From NCBI RefSeq assembly GCF_037327425.1, contig NZ_CP147846.1:1860001-1924000 (forward strand): a stretch of DNA of 64,000 bases, in the 5' to 3' direction. Source of the DNA: Rhodococcus sovatensis. Lineage in GTDB: Bacteria > Actinomycetota > Actinomycetes > Mycobacteriales > Mycobacteriaceae. Positions 17,689-25,984 of the stretch are shown here, piece by piece. A program made the position numbers and the translations under genes. Below the pieces are notes generated by a model. The model made no database searches, was not told the DNA's origin, and saw only the letters and a program-made list of their open reading frames with translations. The number at the start of each line of letters is the position of its first letter. Position 1 is the first letter of the stretch.

Positions 17689-18960
17689 ATGACGAAGGCG
17701 TTGCGACCGAACACCTTCACGGTCGGTACTTTCACACTGCTCAGCGCGTTGTATCTCGCACAAGGGATTCCCTACGGATTCTTCACCGGAGCTCTCCCTG
17801 TCGTCTTGCGGGAGTCGGGCTACTCGCTGGTGAAGATCAGCGCGACGGGCGTGCTCTTCCTGCCATGGGCTCTGAAGTTCCTGTGGGCACCCTACGTGGA
17901 CCGATACGGAACCCGACGACGGTGGCTGTTGTCCTTGCAGTGTGCGTCCGCCGGCGTCGCACTCGGGTTGTCGATGCTGGACCTGTCCACGACACTTCGA
18001 TGGCTTTTCGTGGGCGTCTTTGTCGTCAATCTGTTGTCTGCCACGCAAGACGTCGCAACCGACGGAATTGCGGTGCGTCTCCTGAACGCGAAGCAACGGG
18101 GAGTCGGCAACGGAATTCAGGTCGGCGCGTATCGGATCGGCATGGTGTGCGGTGGGGGACTGTTGTTGTGGCTGTTCAGCTTTGCCGGGTGGCGCGCGTT
18201 GTTCATCGCGATGGCGGCGTTGCTGATTCTCACAACCATCCCGGTGTGGCGGCTGCGTGCGCAACTCGATGCCGCCGACATCGAGACCGGAACGCAGGAT
18301 CGCACGGCCGAGAAATCGGCGACCCGTCTTCCGATCACGTGGTGGTCACGACTGCGTCGACCAGGCATGGTGGCGTTCATCCTGTTGATCGCAGGCTTCA
18401 AATTCGGCAACTCGATGGGCTCCGCACTGGTCGGGCCGTTCATGTCCGACAGCGGTCTCACCCTGGGCCAGATCGCTCTCGTCGATGGCGCGCTGTCGTC
18501 GGTGGCTGCCCTCGTCGGTGCCGGTCTCGGCGCGTGGCTGTCGTACCGCTTCGGACGGCGACACGCCCTGCTGGTCGGTGGGGTGACGCAGACCCTCAGC
18601 CTCGGCCTGTACGTAGTCGCGTCGTTGGGTATCGGCGGCTTTCCGTTGGTGGTGACCGCAAGTATTGCCGAGCATGTTCTCGGCGGTGCCGCAACCGTGG
18701 CAATTTTCGCGCTGATGATGGATGCAGCCGACAAGCGCTTCGCTGGAAGCGACTACACGCTTGTCGCGTGCGCAGTGGTGTTCGCTCAGGGGATCGCCGG
18801 ACTCGCCGCCGGAATCGTGGGTGACATGTTCGGATTCACCGCACTCTTCTGCGTTGCGCTCGTATTGTCGGGCATCGGCTGCGCAGTCCTGCTGATCGCA
18901 CTGGACCGAGGTGTCGGACCGAGCGGGTTGAAAAAGGTACTAGCAGCGCGCACATCGTGA
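17689..18960 (+). CDS. MFS transporter of the AmpG/SLC33-like family
   Basis: Protein of 423 aa with about 12 membrane helices. The opening FTLLSALYLAQGIPYGFFTG and the loop WAPYVDRYGTRRRW match AmpG-type permeases, as does the phrase NLLSATQDVATDGIAVRLL. Members import anhydromuropeptides in Gram-negative bacteria; in actinobacteria the substrate is not established. I choose the ATG at 17689 (MTKALRPNTFTVGTF); the open frame runs further upstream into the GyrI-like gene in another phase and that part is not coding. A perfect hairpin lies 47 bases after the stop. Confidence 0.88.
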   Translation: MTKALRPNTFTVGTFTLLSALYLAQGIPYGFFTGALPVVLRESGYSLVKISATGVLFLPWALKFLWAPYVDRYGTRRRWLLSLQCASAGVALGLSMLDLSTTLRWLFVGVFVVNLLSATQDVATDGIAVRLLNAKQRGVGNGIQVGAYRIGMVCGGGLLLWLFSFAGWRALFIAMAALLILTTIPVWRLRAQLDAADIETGTQDRTAEKSATRLPITWWSRLRRPGMVAFILLIAGFKFGNSMGSALVGPFMSDSGLTLGQIALVDGALSSVAALVGAGLGAWLSYRFGRRHALLVGGVTQTLSLGLYVVASLGIGGFPLVVTASIAEHVLGGAATVAIFALMMDAADKRFAGSDYTLVACAVVFAQGIAGLAAGIVGDMFGFTALFCVALVLSGIGCAVLLIALDRGVGPSGLKKVLAARTS

Positions 18961-18970
18961 CCACATAAGT

Positions 18971-19006
18971 GATTCGAGATGTGAGATTCGAGATGGGTGA
19001 TTCGAG
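18971..19006. repeat. 14-bp tandem repeat after MFS stop codon
   Basis: Three copies of gattcgag at 18971, 18985 and 18999, spaced exactly 14 bases; the first two full units (gattcgagatgtga and gattcgagatgggt) differ at the end. It lies between the MFS stop codon and the terminator hairpin. Confidence 0.85.
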
Positions 19007-19007
19007 C

Positions 19008-19040
19008 GATCCGGCCCACATCGACGATGTGGGCCGGATC
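19008..19040. terminator. Bidirectional terminator hairpin between convergent genes
   Basis: Perfect 15-bp inverted repeat (GATCCGGCCCACATC / GATGTGGGCCGGATC) with a 3-base loop GAC, between the convergent MFS and ferritin-like genes. No long T tract, as is common for actinobacterial terminators. Confidence 0.85.
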
Positions 19041-19053
19041 GGAAAGCTTAGAA

Positions 19054-20007
19054 TCAGTCGACCGAAATGACGTCCTGCGCAATGGACGCAAGTCGCGTCT
19101 GCGCAGCAGAGACGACGCCATGGCGGTTCTCGTGTGCTTCCTCGAACGCCACGATCGTCCTGATGTCGCTCGAATCGGTAAGGTTCTTGATCGCTGAGAC
19201 CGACTCGGACACGTTGAGTGCGTCGTAGTCCGCGATCGGCAGTTCGTCGACCTCGAGAATGCCACCGGCAGCGCGGGCGGAGTGAATGGCGTCGGCGACG
19301 CCGTCGACACCCTCCTCCCGGGTGACCTCCTCGGCAGCTTCGAGTGCTGCGTCGCGGCTGGCGGCCAGCGTCCGTGCCGCAATGTCGCTTGCATGTGCGC
19401 CGCGGCCGAGCAGCTCACCGAGACGGTTCGGGGTCGAGCGTGCTGCATCGAGCGCACGGTCGAGTCCGCGCGCGGACCAGCTGGCGGGCGCGTTGACGAT
19501 CTTCACGGCACCGCCGGCCGCAGCCTGCAACGGGGTCCGGCGCAATGCTGCGGGACCACCGAGCGCATCCTCGGCGAGCACTGTCTCGAGCCACTCGACT
19601 GTCGCACTGTGCGCCTTGATCAGCCGGTCGGCAAGGGTAACCGCGGCAGGTTCCTTCGCTGCCGTGGCAAGGGCCTTGATGTACTTGGATCTGCCGAGAA
19701 GCTGCTGCTCGAGTGCTAGATCTCCGAGTAGTGCTTCATCGAACGGTTGGGCCTGCTCGGCGAGGGTCTTGAACAGCGCCAGGGTTCGGCCGACAAGTGG
19801 TCCGACTACGTCAGGCAAGCCGCCGAGGTCGCGGAGGGTCGATTCGATGGCGTCTGCACGAGCACGGCCATTGGACGCATTCTGCGTCAGCTCCGCCCGA
19901 ACGGCTTCGGTTCGTGCCTGCGCGACGCGCGTCTCGGCGATCTGTATTTCGGTATTGGTCAGCTGAAGTACGGCCCGCAACTGTGCGAGCAGTGTTGATG
20001 TGGTCAT
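19054..20007 (-). CDS. Ferritin-like helical-bundle domain protein
   Basis: Protein of 317 aa, almost entirely helical and without membrane segments. Residues about 1-145 form a four-helix pattern like ferritin-like/rubrerythrin-fold proteins (LTNTEIQIAETRVAQARTEA; FDEALLGDLALEQQLLGRSK, with acidic and Glu-x-x-Arg positions that could hold metal). Residues about 146-317 are an Ala-rich helical extension rich in Glu/Asp/Arg that I do not recognise. Ferritin-like assignment is by pattern and moderately sure; metal binding is not shown. AAGGAG precedes the ATG at 20007. Divergent from the RibD-like gene. Confidence 0.7.
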   Translation of the reverse strand: MTTSTLLAQLRAVLQLTNTEIQIAETRVAQARTEAVRAELTQNASNGRARADAIESTLRDLGGLPDVVGPLVGRTLALFKTLAEQAQPFDEALLGDLALEQQLLGRSKYIKALATAAKEPAAVTLADRLIKAHSATVEWLETVLAEDALGGPAALRRTPLQAAAGGAVKIVNAPASWSARGLDRALDAARSTPNRLGELLGRGAHASDIAARTLAASRDAALEAAEEVTREEGVDGVADAIHSARAAGGILEVDELPIADYDALNVSESVSAIKNLTDSSDIRTIVAFEEAHENRHGVVSAAQTRLASIAQDVISVD

Positions 20008-20207
20008 CGTGCGCTCCTTCGGTCGAATGGGTCGTCGTCAGTGCCTGTACTCGAGTCAAGGCACTCCAGATTTTGTTACCCGTCGGTAAATTCGCCAAAC
20101 CCCGAGGTGGTGCGTGACCTGCATCTCAGTTCGTCGAGTCTGGATGTGATCGACGCCGTAATATTCGCCTTTGCCGCTGTCGACCTAGAGCTTTTGGAGA
20201 ATTCCCC

Positions 20208-20771
20208 GTGCGCACTCTGATCGTGACTGCATTCATGTCCTTGGACGGAGTTATGGAAGGTCCGGGTGGCGAGGTGGGCTACCGCAACTCCGGGTGGACA
20301 TTCAAAGATGTCGAGTTCGATGCAGCAGCCTACGAGATCAAAGGTCGTGAGCAGGAGGAGACAACAGCGCTGCTGCTGGGCAGGACATCGTACGAGGCGT
20401 TCGCGCCGATCTGGCCGACCATGGACGACTTCGCTGGGTACAACGCGATGCCTCGGTATGTGGTATCGACGACGCTCGAGGGCGAGGACTCCCGATGGCC
20501 GGCAACGATTCTGCGCTCACTCCACGAGGTCGCGGCTCTCAAGCAGACCGAGGGCGGCCCTATCGCAGTGCATGGGAGTGCAACGCTCGGACACAGTCTC
20601 GCCGACGCGGGCCTCGTCGACCGCTACCACTTGCTGACTTTCCCGCTGCTGCTCGGAGCCGGAAACCGGCTGTTCAGCGAGGCCGACAAGGACACGACGA
20701 AATTGGTTCTCGTGGAGCACGAGACGTACGGGAACGGTGTGCAGAAGCAGGTCTTCGACGTCGTTCGGTAG
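20208..20771 (+). CDS. RibD C-terminal/dihydrofolate-reductase-fold protein
   Basis: Protein of 187 aa starting with GTG (MRTLIVTAFMSLDGVMEGPG), followed by LLLGRTSYEAFAPIW, AVHGSATLGHSLADAGLVDR and FPLLLGAGNRLFSE. This is the stand-alone RibD-C/YwjB-type family with the DHFR fold; members probably bind NADPH, but the reaction is unknown in most. GGAG lies seven bases before the GTG. It is monocistronic by spacing. Confidence 0.88.
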   Translation: MRTLIVTAFMSLDGVMEGPGGEVGYRNSGWTFKDVEFDAAAYEIKGREQEETTALLLGRTSYEAFAPIWPTMDDFAGYNAMPRYVVSTTLEGEDSRWPATILRSLHEVAALKQTEGGPIAVHGSATLGHSLADAGLVDRYHLLTFPLLLGAGNRLFSEADKDTTKLVLVEHETYGNGVQKQVFDVVR

Positions 20772-21063
20772 GTGTCGGACGGGCGCGCCGGGACCGTCAG
20801 TTGTTCGTTGTCCGCTTCGCGGTGGATCTCGGCTTCCCTCTGCCCGAAGCCTGCAGCCCCTCCATCACAAGGAGTAGAGACTGGTCAGAGAGTTGCTCAG
20901 CGCTCAGCTTCTCGGAGGGAGTTGACCTGTAAATGCGGTCCTCGATGAGCCCTGACCCAGATGCGTCGAAAATCGGTTTCGGCTTCGGTCAGGGGGATTC
21001 CCTCCGTCACCTTCTCCTGAACCTGTTCACCCTGTGAGTGGCCACCCGATCGAAAGGGCCGAC
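20772..21063. other. Intergenic region, possible decayed gene end
   Basis: No convincing gene. On the minus strand 20797-20988 is open in one frame and reads like a natural C-terminus (RIYRSTPSEKLSAEQLSDQS, then LLLVMEGLQASG and RGKPRSTAKRTTNN) but is cut by an in-frame TGA at 20989 and lacks an upstream start; the only starts are a GTG at 20868 and an ATG at 20865. On the plus strand a 33-codon frame from 20933 ends at 21034, just before the dehydrogenase. Neither is supported enough to call. Confidence 0.4.
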
Positions 21064-22089
21064 ATGCCGAACGAATTGCGTATCGCCGTACTGGGCGTAG
21101 GGATGATGGGTGCTGACCACGTCGCGCGCATCACCTCCAAGATTGCCGGCGCACGCGTCGCGGTCGTCAATGACTACGTAGTCGACAGTGCCGAGCACCT
21201 CGCCGCGTCGATCCCCGGATGCCGCGCAGTTGCAGATCCGCTGGAGGCGATCGCCGACCCCGAGGTCGACGCTGTGCTGCTGGCCACTCCCGGCCCGACG
21301 CATGAGAAGCAGCTGCTTGCGTGTCTCGAGCACGGCAAGCCCGTCATGTGCGAGAAGCCGCTGACCACGGACGTCGAGACGTCCCTCGCCGTGGTGAAGG
21401 CAGAGGCCGAACTGGGCAAAAAGCTCATTCAGGTCGGATTCATGCGCCGGTTCGACGCCGAGTACGCCGAACTCAAACAACTCATCGATTCCGGTGACAT
21501 CGGTCGGGCGTTGGTTGTTCACTGTGCACATCGGAACCCGGCAGTACCCCCGAACTTCGACAGCGCAATGATCGTCAAGGATTCCCTCGTGCACGAGGTG
21601 GACGTCACGCGTTTTCTGCTCGACGAGGAAATCACCTCGGTACAGATCATCAAGCCTTCGGCGAATGCTCACGCGCCTGCGGGACTGCAGGATCCGCAGG
21701 TCGCGCTCTTCGCCACCGAGTCCGGACGCCACGTCGATGCCGAGGTGTTCGTCACCACCGGGGTCGCGTACGAGGTGCGTACCGAAGTCGTCGGTGAACT
21801 CGGCAGCGCCATGATCGGACTCGATGTCGGGTTGGTCCGCAAGAGCGCGCCAGGTGTATGGGGTGGCACCATCGCACCGTCGTTCAAGGAGCGGTTCGGG
21901 CAGGCCTACGATACCGAGATCCAGCGCTGGGTGGACGCAGTCAAGGTAGGCGGGGAGACGGGAAACTACATCGACGGCCCAGGCGCGTGGGACGGGTACG
22001 CAGCTGCTGCCGTATGCGCGGCAGGTGTGAAGTCACTCGAGACCGGTGAGCGCGTCGCAGTGGAGATGGTGGATCGGACGTCCATCTGA
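21064..22089 (+). CDS. Gfo/Idh/MocA oxidoreductase, inositol 2-dehydrogenase-like
   Basis: Protein of 341 aa. The N-terminal NAD(P) fold is IAVLGVGMMGADHVARI, followed by LLATPGPTHEKQLLACLEHG and the family signature CEKPLTTDVE (catalytic Lys of EKP). MRRFDAEYAELKQLIDSGDI and the later HEVDVTRFLLDEEI match actinobacterial myo-inositol 2-dehydrogenases, which oxidise inositol to 2-keto-inosose; other sugar or polyol substrates are possible. The ATG at 21064 has AAAGG seven bases upstream; a GTG at 21034 would add ten unlikely residues. A strong hairpin follows the stop. Confidence 0.85.
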   Translation: MPNELRIAVLGVGMMGADHVARITSKIAGARVAVVNDYVVDSAEHLAASIPGCRAVADPLEAIADPEVDAVLLATPGPTHEKQLLACLEHGKPVMCEKPLTTDVETSLAVVKAEAELGKKLIQVGFMRRFDAEYAELKQLIDSGDIGRALVVHCAHRNPAVPPNFDSAMIVKDSLVHEVDVTRFLLDEEITSVQIIKPSANAHAPAGLQDPQVALFATESGRHVDAEVFVTTGVAYEVRTEVVGELGSAMIGLDVGLVRKSAPGVWGGTIAPSFKERFGQAYDTEIQRWVDAVKVGGETGNYIDGPGAWDGYAAAAVCAAGVKSLETGERVAVEMVDRTSI

Positions 22090-22103
22090 CCTGCTGCACG
22101 ACC

Positions 22104-22138
22104 GCGGCGCCGCGCGAGGAGAACTCGCGCGGCGCCGC
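22104..22138. terminator. Bidirectional terminator hairpin
   Basis: Perfect 15-bp GC-only-rich inverted repeat (GCGGCGCCGCGCGAG / CTCGCGCGGCGCCGC) with loop GAGAA, between the convergent dehydrogenase and katG genes. Confidence 0.88.
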
Positions 22139-22151
22139 AGTGGTAGGTGGA

Positions 22152-24386
22152 TCAGGCGAGATCGAAGCGATCGAGCATCATGACCTTGTCCCACGCCGCG
22201 ACGAAGTCCTTGACGAACTTCTCCTTGGCGTCATCGCACGCGTACACCTCAGCCAGAGCACGCAACTCGGAGTTCGAGCCGAACACGAGATCGTTTCGGG
22301 TGCCGGACCACTTGACTTCTCCTGTTGCGGCATCCTTACCCTCGTAGATGCCCTCCTCGGCGGTGGGCGCCCATTCGGTGCCCATGTCGAGCAGGTTGAC
22401 GAAGAAGTCGTTCGTCAGCGCACCTGGATTCGCGGTCAGAACGCCGTGCGCCGACTGGTTGAAGTTGGCCCCGAGGACGCGAAGTCCGCCGACGAGCACG
22501 GTCAGTTCCGGTGCGCTGAGGGTGAGGAGGTTCGCCCTGTCGACCAGTGCGTACTCGGCAGGCAGCTGTTGGCCCTTTCCGATGTAGTTGCGGAATCCGT
22601 CGGCGTTCGGCTCGAGCGCCGCGAACGATTCCACATCGGTCTGATCCTGCGTCGCATCGGTGCGGCCGGGAGTGAACGGCACCGCGATGTCGAGGCCGGC
22701 CTGCTTGGCCGCCTGCTCGACAGCTGCGACCCCGCCGAGTACGACGAGATCGGCGAACGAAATCTTCGCTCCGCCAGCGGAGTTGAACGATTCCTGAATT
22801 CCCTCCAGCACGCGGATCGACTGCGCGAGTGTGTCAGGTTCGTTGACTTCCCAACCTGCCTGCGGCTGTAGGCGAATACGTCCGCCGTTTGCGCCACCGC
22901 GCTTGTCGCTGCCACGGAATGACGACGCCGACGCCCACGCGGTCGAGATCAGCTGTGCGCTCGTCAGTTCCGACTCGAGGAGCTTCGACTTGAGATCGGC
23001 GATCTCCGCGTCTCCGACGAGGTCGTGATCGACGGCAGGAATCGGGTCCTGCCAGATCAAGGTCTCGGAAGGAACCTCTGGACCGAGGTACCGCGAAACG
23101 GGTCCGAGGTCACGGTGGGTCAGCTTGAACCAGGCCTTCGAGAACTCTTCGGCGAGCTCTTCCGGGTGATCGAGCCAGCGACGAGTGATCTGCTCGTAGA
23201 TGGGATCGACGCGCATCGCCATGTCGCTGGTCAGCATCATCGGTGCGTGACGCTTGTTCGGGTCCGCCGGGTCCGGAACGAGATCCGTCGCTGCTCCACC
23301 GGTCGGTCGCCACTGCCACGCCCCGCCTGGTCCCTTGTGAACCTCCCACTCGTAGCCGTAGAGGGTTTCGAGGAAGGTGTTGTCCCACTTGGTCGGAGTG
23401 GGCGTCCAGGTGCCTTCCAGGCCGCTGGTGATCGCGTCGGCGCCGACGCCGGTGCCGTAGCTGTTCTTCCAGCCGAGACCCATCTGCTCGAGCGGCGCGC
23501 CCTCGGGCTCCGGTCCGATGTGTGGCTCGGGATCTGCTGCGCCGTGCACCTTTCCGAAGGTGTGGCCGCCGATCGCGAGAGCCGCGGTTTCGATGTCGTT
23601 CATCGCCATCTTGCCGAATGTGTCGCGGATGTCGATGGCCGACCGGGCCGGGTCCGGTTGACCGTTGGGCCCTTCTGGGTTGACGTAGATCAGTCCCATC
23701 TGGACTGCAGCAAGAGGGTTCTCGAGGTCACGGTCGCCGGTGTAGCGCTCGTCACCGAGCCACGTCTGTTCGGGGCCCCAGTACACGTCTTCTTCGGGCT
23801 CCCAGACGTCGACTCGTCCGCCGGCGAAACCGTAGGTGGGCAGCCCCATCGACTCGATCGCTACATTGCCGGTCAGAATGATCAGGTCGGCCCAGGACAG
23901 CTTCTTGCCGTACTTCTGCTTGATCGGCCAGATCAAACGGCGTGCCTTGTCCAGGCTCGCGTTGTCGGGCCAGCTGTTCAGGGGCGCGAAGCGCTGCATG
24001 CCCGCGCCGGCGCCGCCGCGTCCGTCCTGGATCCGGTAGGTGCCTGCGGAGTGCCACGCCATGCGAATGAAGAACGGGCCGTAGTGCCCGAAGTCGGCTG
24101 GCCACCATGGCTGCGAGTCGGTCATGAGGGCTTCGATGTCGGCCTTCACGGCTGCAAGGTCGAGGGTGTTGAACTCGGCCGCGTAGTCGAAGTCGTCCTC
24201 CATCGGATTCCCGACGGCCGGATTCTTCTTCAGAATCCGTAGGTTGAGACTCTTCGGCCACCAGTCACGGTTGCTGCCGCCCTCTGCTGGGAAGGGCATG
24301 GAATTGTGTGCAACGGGACACTTGCCCCCGTCCTGGGGCTGATCCTCGTTCATTTCTTTTTCGCGAGTGGTGTGGTCTTCGGACAC
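22152..24386 (-). CDS. katG: Catalase-peroxidase KatG
   Basis: Protein of 744 aa, normal length. It disproportionates hydrogen peroxide and has peroxidase activity in the cytoplasm. Distal haem residues are in RMAWHSAGTYR (Arg108, Trp111, His112); the Tyr of the Met-Tyr-Trp adduct is in GLIYVNPEGPNG; the proximal-side region is AALAIGGHTFGKVHG. The C-terminal half is the expected degenerate duplicated domain (ELTSAQLISTAWASASSFRG). It lies 53 bases downstream of furA, the usual furA-katG arrangement, so FurA should repress it under low oxidative stress. In this family the same enzyme activates isoniazid in mycobacteria. Confidence 0.98.
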   Translation of the reverse strand: MSEDHTTREKEMNEDQPQDGGKCPVAHNSMPFPAEGGSNRDWWPKSLNLRILKKNPAVGNPMEDDFDYAAEFNTLDLAAVKADIEALMTDSQPWWPADFGHYGPFFIRMAWHSAGTYRIQDGRGGAGAGMQRFAPLNSWPDNASLDKARRLIWPIKQKYGKKLSWADLIILTGNVAIESMGLPTYGFAGGRVDVWEPEEDVYWGPEQTWLGDERYTGDRDLENPLAAVQMGLIYVNPEGPNGQPDPARSAIDIRDTFGKMAMNDIETAALAIGGHTFGKVHGAADPEPHIGPEPEGAPLEQMGLGWKNSYGTGVGADAITSGLEGTWTPTPTKWDNTFLETLYGYEWEVHKGPGGAWQWRPTGGAATDLVPDPADPNKRHAPMMLTSDMAMRVDPIYEQITRRWLDHPEELAEEFSKAWFKLTHRDLGPVSRYLGPEVPSETLIWQDPIPAVDHDLVGDAEIADLKSKLLESELTSAQLISTAWASASSFRGSDKRGGANGGRIRLQPQAGWEVNEPDTLAQSIRVLEGIQESFNSAGGAKISFADLVVLGGVAAVEQAAKQAGLDIAVPFTPGRTDATQDQTDVESFAALEPNADGFRNYIGKGQQLPAEYALVDRANLLTLSAPELTVLVGGLRVLGANFNQSAHGVLTANPGALTNDFFVNLLDMGTEWAPTAEEGIYEGKDAATGEVKWSGTRNDLVFGSNSELRALAEVYACDDAKEKFVKDFVAAWDKVMMLDRFDLA

Positions 24387-24439
24387 GAGATTCCTTCCGG
24401 GGCTGGCGGATCGGACTGATCACGACCTGAAGTCGCGAA

Positions 24440-24865
24440 CTATTGGGGGACCGAGCATCGGGGGCATGTGCCCCAGTAGACGACCTCGGCCTCGTCGATG
24501 GTGTAGCCGTGCGGTTGCGACGCGGTGAGACACGGTGCCTCGCCGACAGCGCAATCGACGTCCTCGATGGCGCCGCACGATCGGCACACGAGGTGATGGT
24601 GGTTGTCGCCCACTCGTGACTCGTAGCGGGCTACCGAACCGGACGGCTGGATTCGCCGAAGCAGTCCGGCCGTGGTCAATGCCGCAAGCACGTCGTACAC
24701 CGCCTGCCTCGACACAACCGGGAGGGTGTCGCGCACGGTGCGATACACGGTTTCGGTGTCGACATGTGGGTTGGCAAGCACTGCGTCGAGAACAGTCAAT
24801 CGCGGACGGGTGACGCGAAGTGAGGCTGCGCGCAGCATCTCCGAGTGTTCCGTCGTCGGTGGCAT
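24440..24865 (-). CDS. furA: Fur-family repressor FurA
   Basis: Protein of 141 aa starting MPPTTEHSEMLRAASLRVTR. It has the winged helix (VVSRQAVYDVLAALTTAGLL) and Fur metal-binding region: DNHHHLVCRSCGAIEDVDC with the CxxC pair and a second cysteine pair CPRC near the end. It should repress its own promoter and katG. I choose the ATG at 24865, not the longer frame to 24949, because a well-formed promoter places transcription start at this ATG, and because leaderless fur-catalase transcripts are known in actinobacteria (Streptomyces FurS, from memory). Confidence 0.95.
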   Translation of the reverse strand: MPPTTEHSEMLRAASLRVTRPRLTVLDAVLANPHVDTETVYRTVRDTLPVVSRQAVYDVLAALTTAGLLRRIQPSGSVARYESRVGDNHHHLVCRSCGAIEDVDCAVGEAPCLTASQPHGYTIDEAEVVYWGTCPRCSVPQ

Positions 24866-24872
24866 GAGTGGA

Positions 24873-24901
24873 ATATCACACCCTTTTCTTGAACAAGTCA
24901 A
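24873..24901 (-). promoter_or_regulatory. furA-katG promoter, apparently leaderless, with FurA-type site
   Basis: On the minus strand TTGACT (24901-24896) and TGATAT (24878-24873) are separated by exactly 17 bases. Transcription would start about seven bases past the -10, at or next to the A of the furA ATG (24865), and no ribosome site exists. The spacer carries CTTG-TT-CAAG (24897-24888) and an A-rich run, like the AT-rich FurA target described upstream of furA in other actinobacteria. Confidence 0.75.
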
Positions 24902-24955
24902 GTCTTGCGGGAGAATTCTGTGCGAAATAGTTCCGAGCGGGAGCGCCACGGACGG

Positions 24956-25801
24956 TTACGGTGCGTCGCGCCACCAGCTTCGGATGTACAGAATCATCGC
25001 GGTGACCAGGCCCAGCACGACCCAGAGGATCACCGAGTAGTCCACCCACGAACCGACCGGTGGTGCGTCGGGCAACAGATTTCTGATCGGAAGAACGGCA
25101 AACAACATCACGGCAAACCATGTGACCATCGGTGGTTGAAACTTCTTCCGACTGCGCACCGTGGAGACGGAGACGAAGAGGGCGCACGCCGGAAGTGCCA
25201 CCAGGACGAGACAGATTGCAAGGTCGTAGATCTTCGACACGGTGGTCCGGTTCACGGAGATGTCGAACGCATCACCGCTGCGGGTATCGGACGGTCCTGC
25301 ATCGACGTCCCACCCGGTCAGAGAGTTGGTGACGACGACGTCGGCGGGAATCGACACCGGACCATCCGTGGTCTGAGCGAACACCCGCACGATCACAGAA
25401 TCGGCAATGTATCGGTCGAAGGGCCATGTCCGGACGTCGCCATCGGCATAGATTGTTGCGGCAATCGGTCCCACGGCGCTTCCCGCCGAAAACGCCAGTC
25501 GATCGTCGGTGGCTATCGGGGTGACGTCGACGACTACGTCGGTCGCAAGGAATCCGTTGTCGTCCACCAGATTGCGCCCGGGATACACGGACACTCGTGC
25601 ACCGATCGAAAAATCCGCTCCCGCGACCGAACTCACGTCGAGGTAGACGAGGGCGCCATCGGGATCCGGGTCACGTTGGTCTGTCGGTTCGCTCGAATGC
25701 GCCATCGCGTACGCAATCAGCACTGTGATGTAACAGACGATCACAGCCACTGCAATGGCTGCTGTCGTGCGGAGTGACTTCGGCTTGTCGACTGTCTCCA
25801 C
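24956..25801 (-). CDS. DUF4436 family membrane protein
   Basis: Protein of 281 aa starting with GTG at 25801 (VETVDKPKSLRTTAAIAVAV). One N-terminal membrane segment (about residues 14-35), an extracytoplasmic beta-rich domain (VYLDVSSVAGADFSIGARVS; TWPFDRYIADSVIVRVFAQT), then three C-terminal membrane helices ending in ILYIRSWWRDAP. This layout and the TWPFD motif match DUF4436 proteins of mycobacteria and relatives, whose function is unknown. The longer frame to 25921 is rejected because AGAGAGG is well placed for the GTG and because it would overlap the divergent gene's promoter. Confidence 0.85.
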   Translation of the reverse strand: METVDKPKSLRTTAAIAVAVIVCYITVLIAYAMAHSSEPTDQRDPDPDGALVYLDVSSVAGADFSIGARVSVYPGRNLVDDNGFLATDVVVDVTPIATDDRLAFSAGSAVGPIAATIYADGDVRTWPFDRYIADSVIVRVFAQTTDGPVSIPADVVVTNSLTGWDVDAGPSDTRSGDAFDISVNRTTVSKIYDLAICLVLVALPACALFVSVSTVRSRKKFQPPMVTWFAVMLFAVLPIRNLLPDAPPVGSWVDYSVILWVVLGLVTAMILYIRSWWRDAP

Positions 25802-25984
25802 TGTTGGGCGCCTCTCTGGCCTGCGTCCTGCGTTGAATCGAAGCCTCCGTTGTCGGGTCAGTGTAGGTGCGGAATAGATGAGCACGCGGGCGAATTCGGC
25901 ATCATGTTTTTCTGGGTACAACGTTCGGTCGGCAGCCGTGGTAGACAGATTTCGGTTGTGGTGAAGAGCGAACGAGGTGGTCGG

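Noticed and set aside
20933..21034. 33-codon plus-strand ORF before the dehydrogenase
   Set aside because: No well-spaced ribosome site, no family, and the dehydrogenase has its own good site; kept only as a remark in the intergenic entry.
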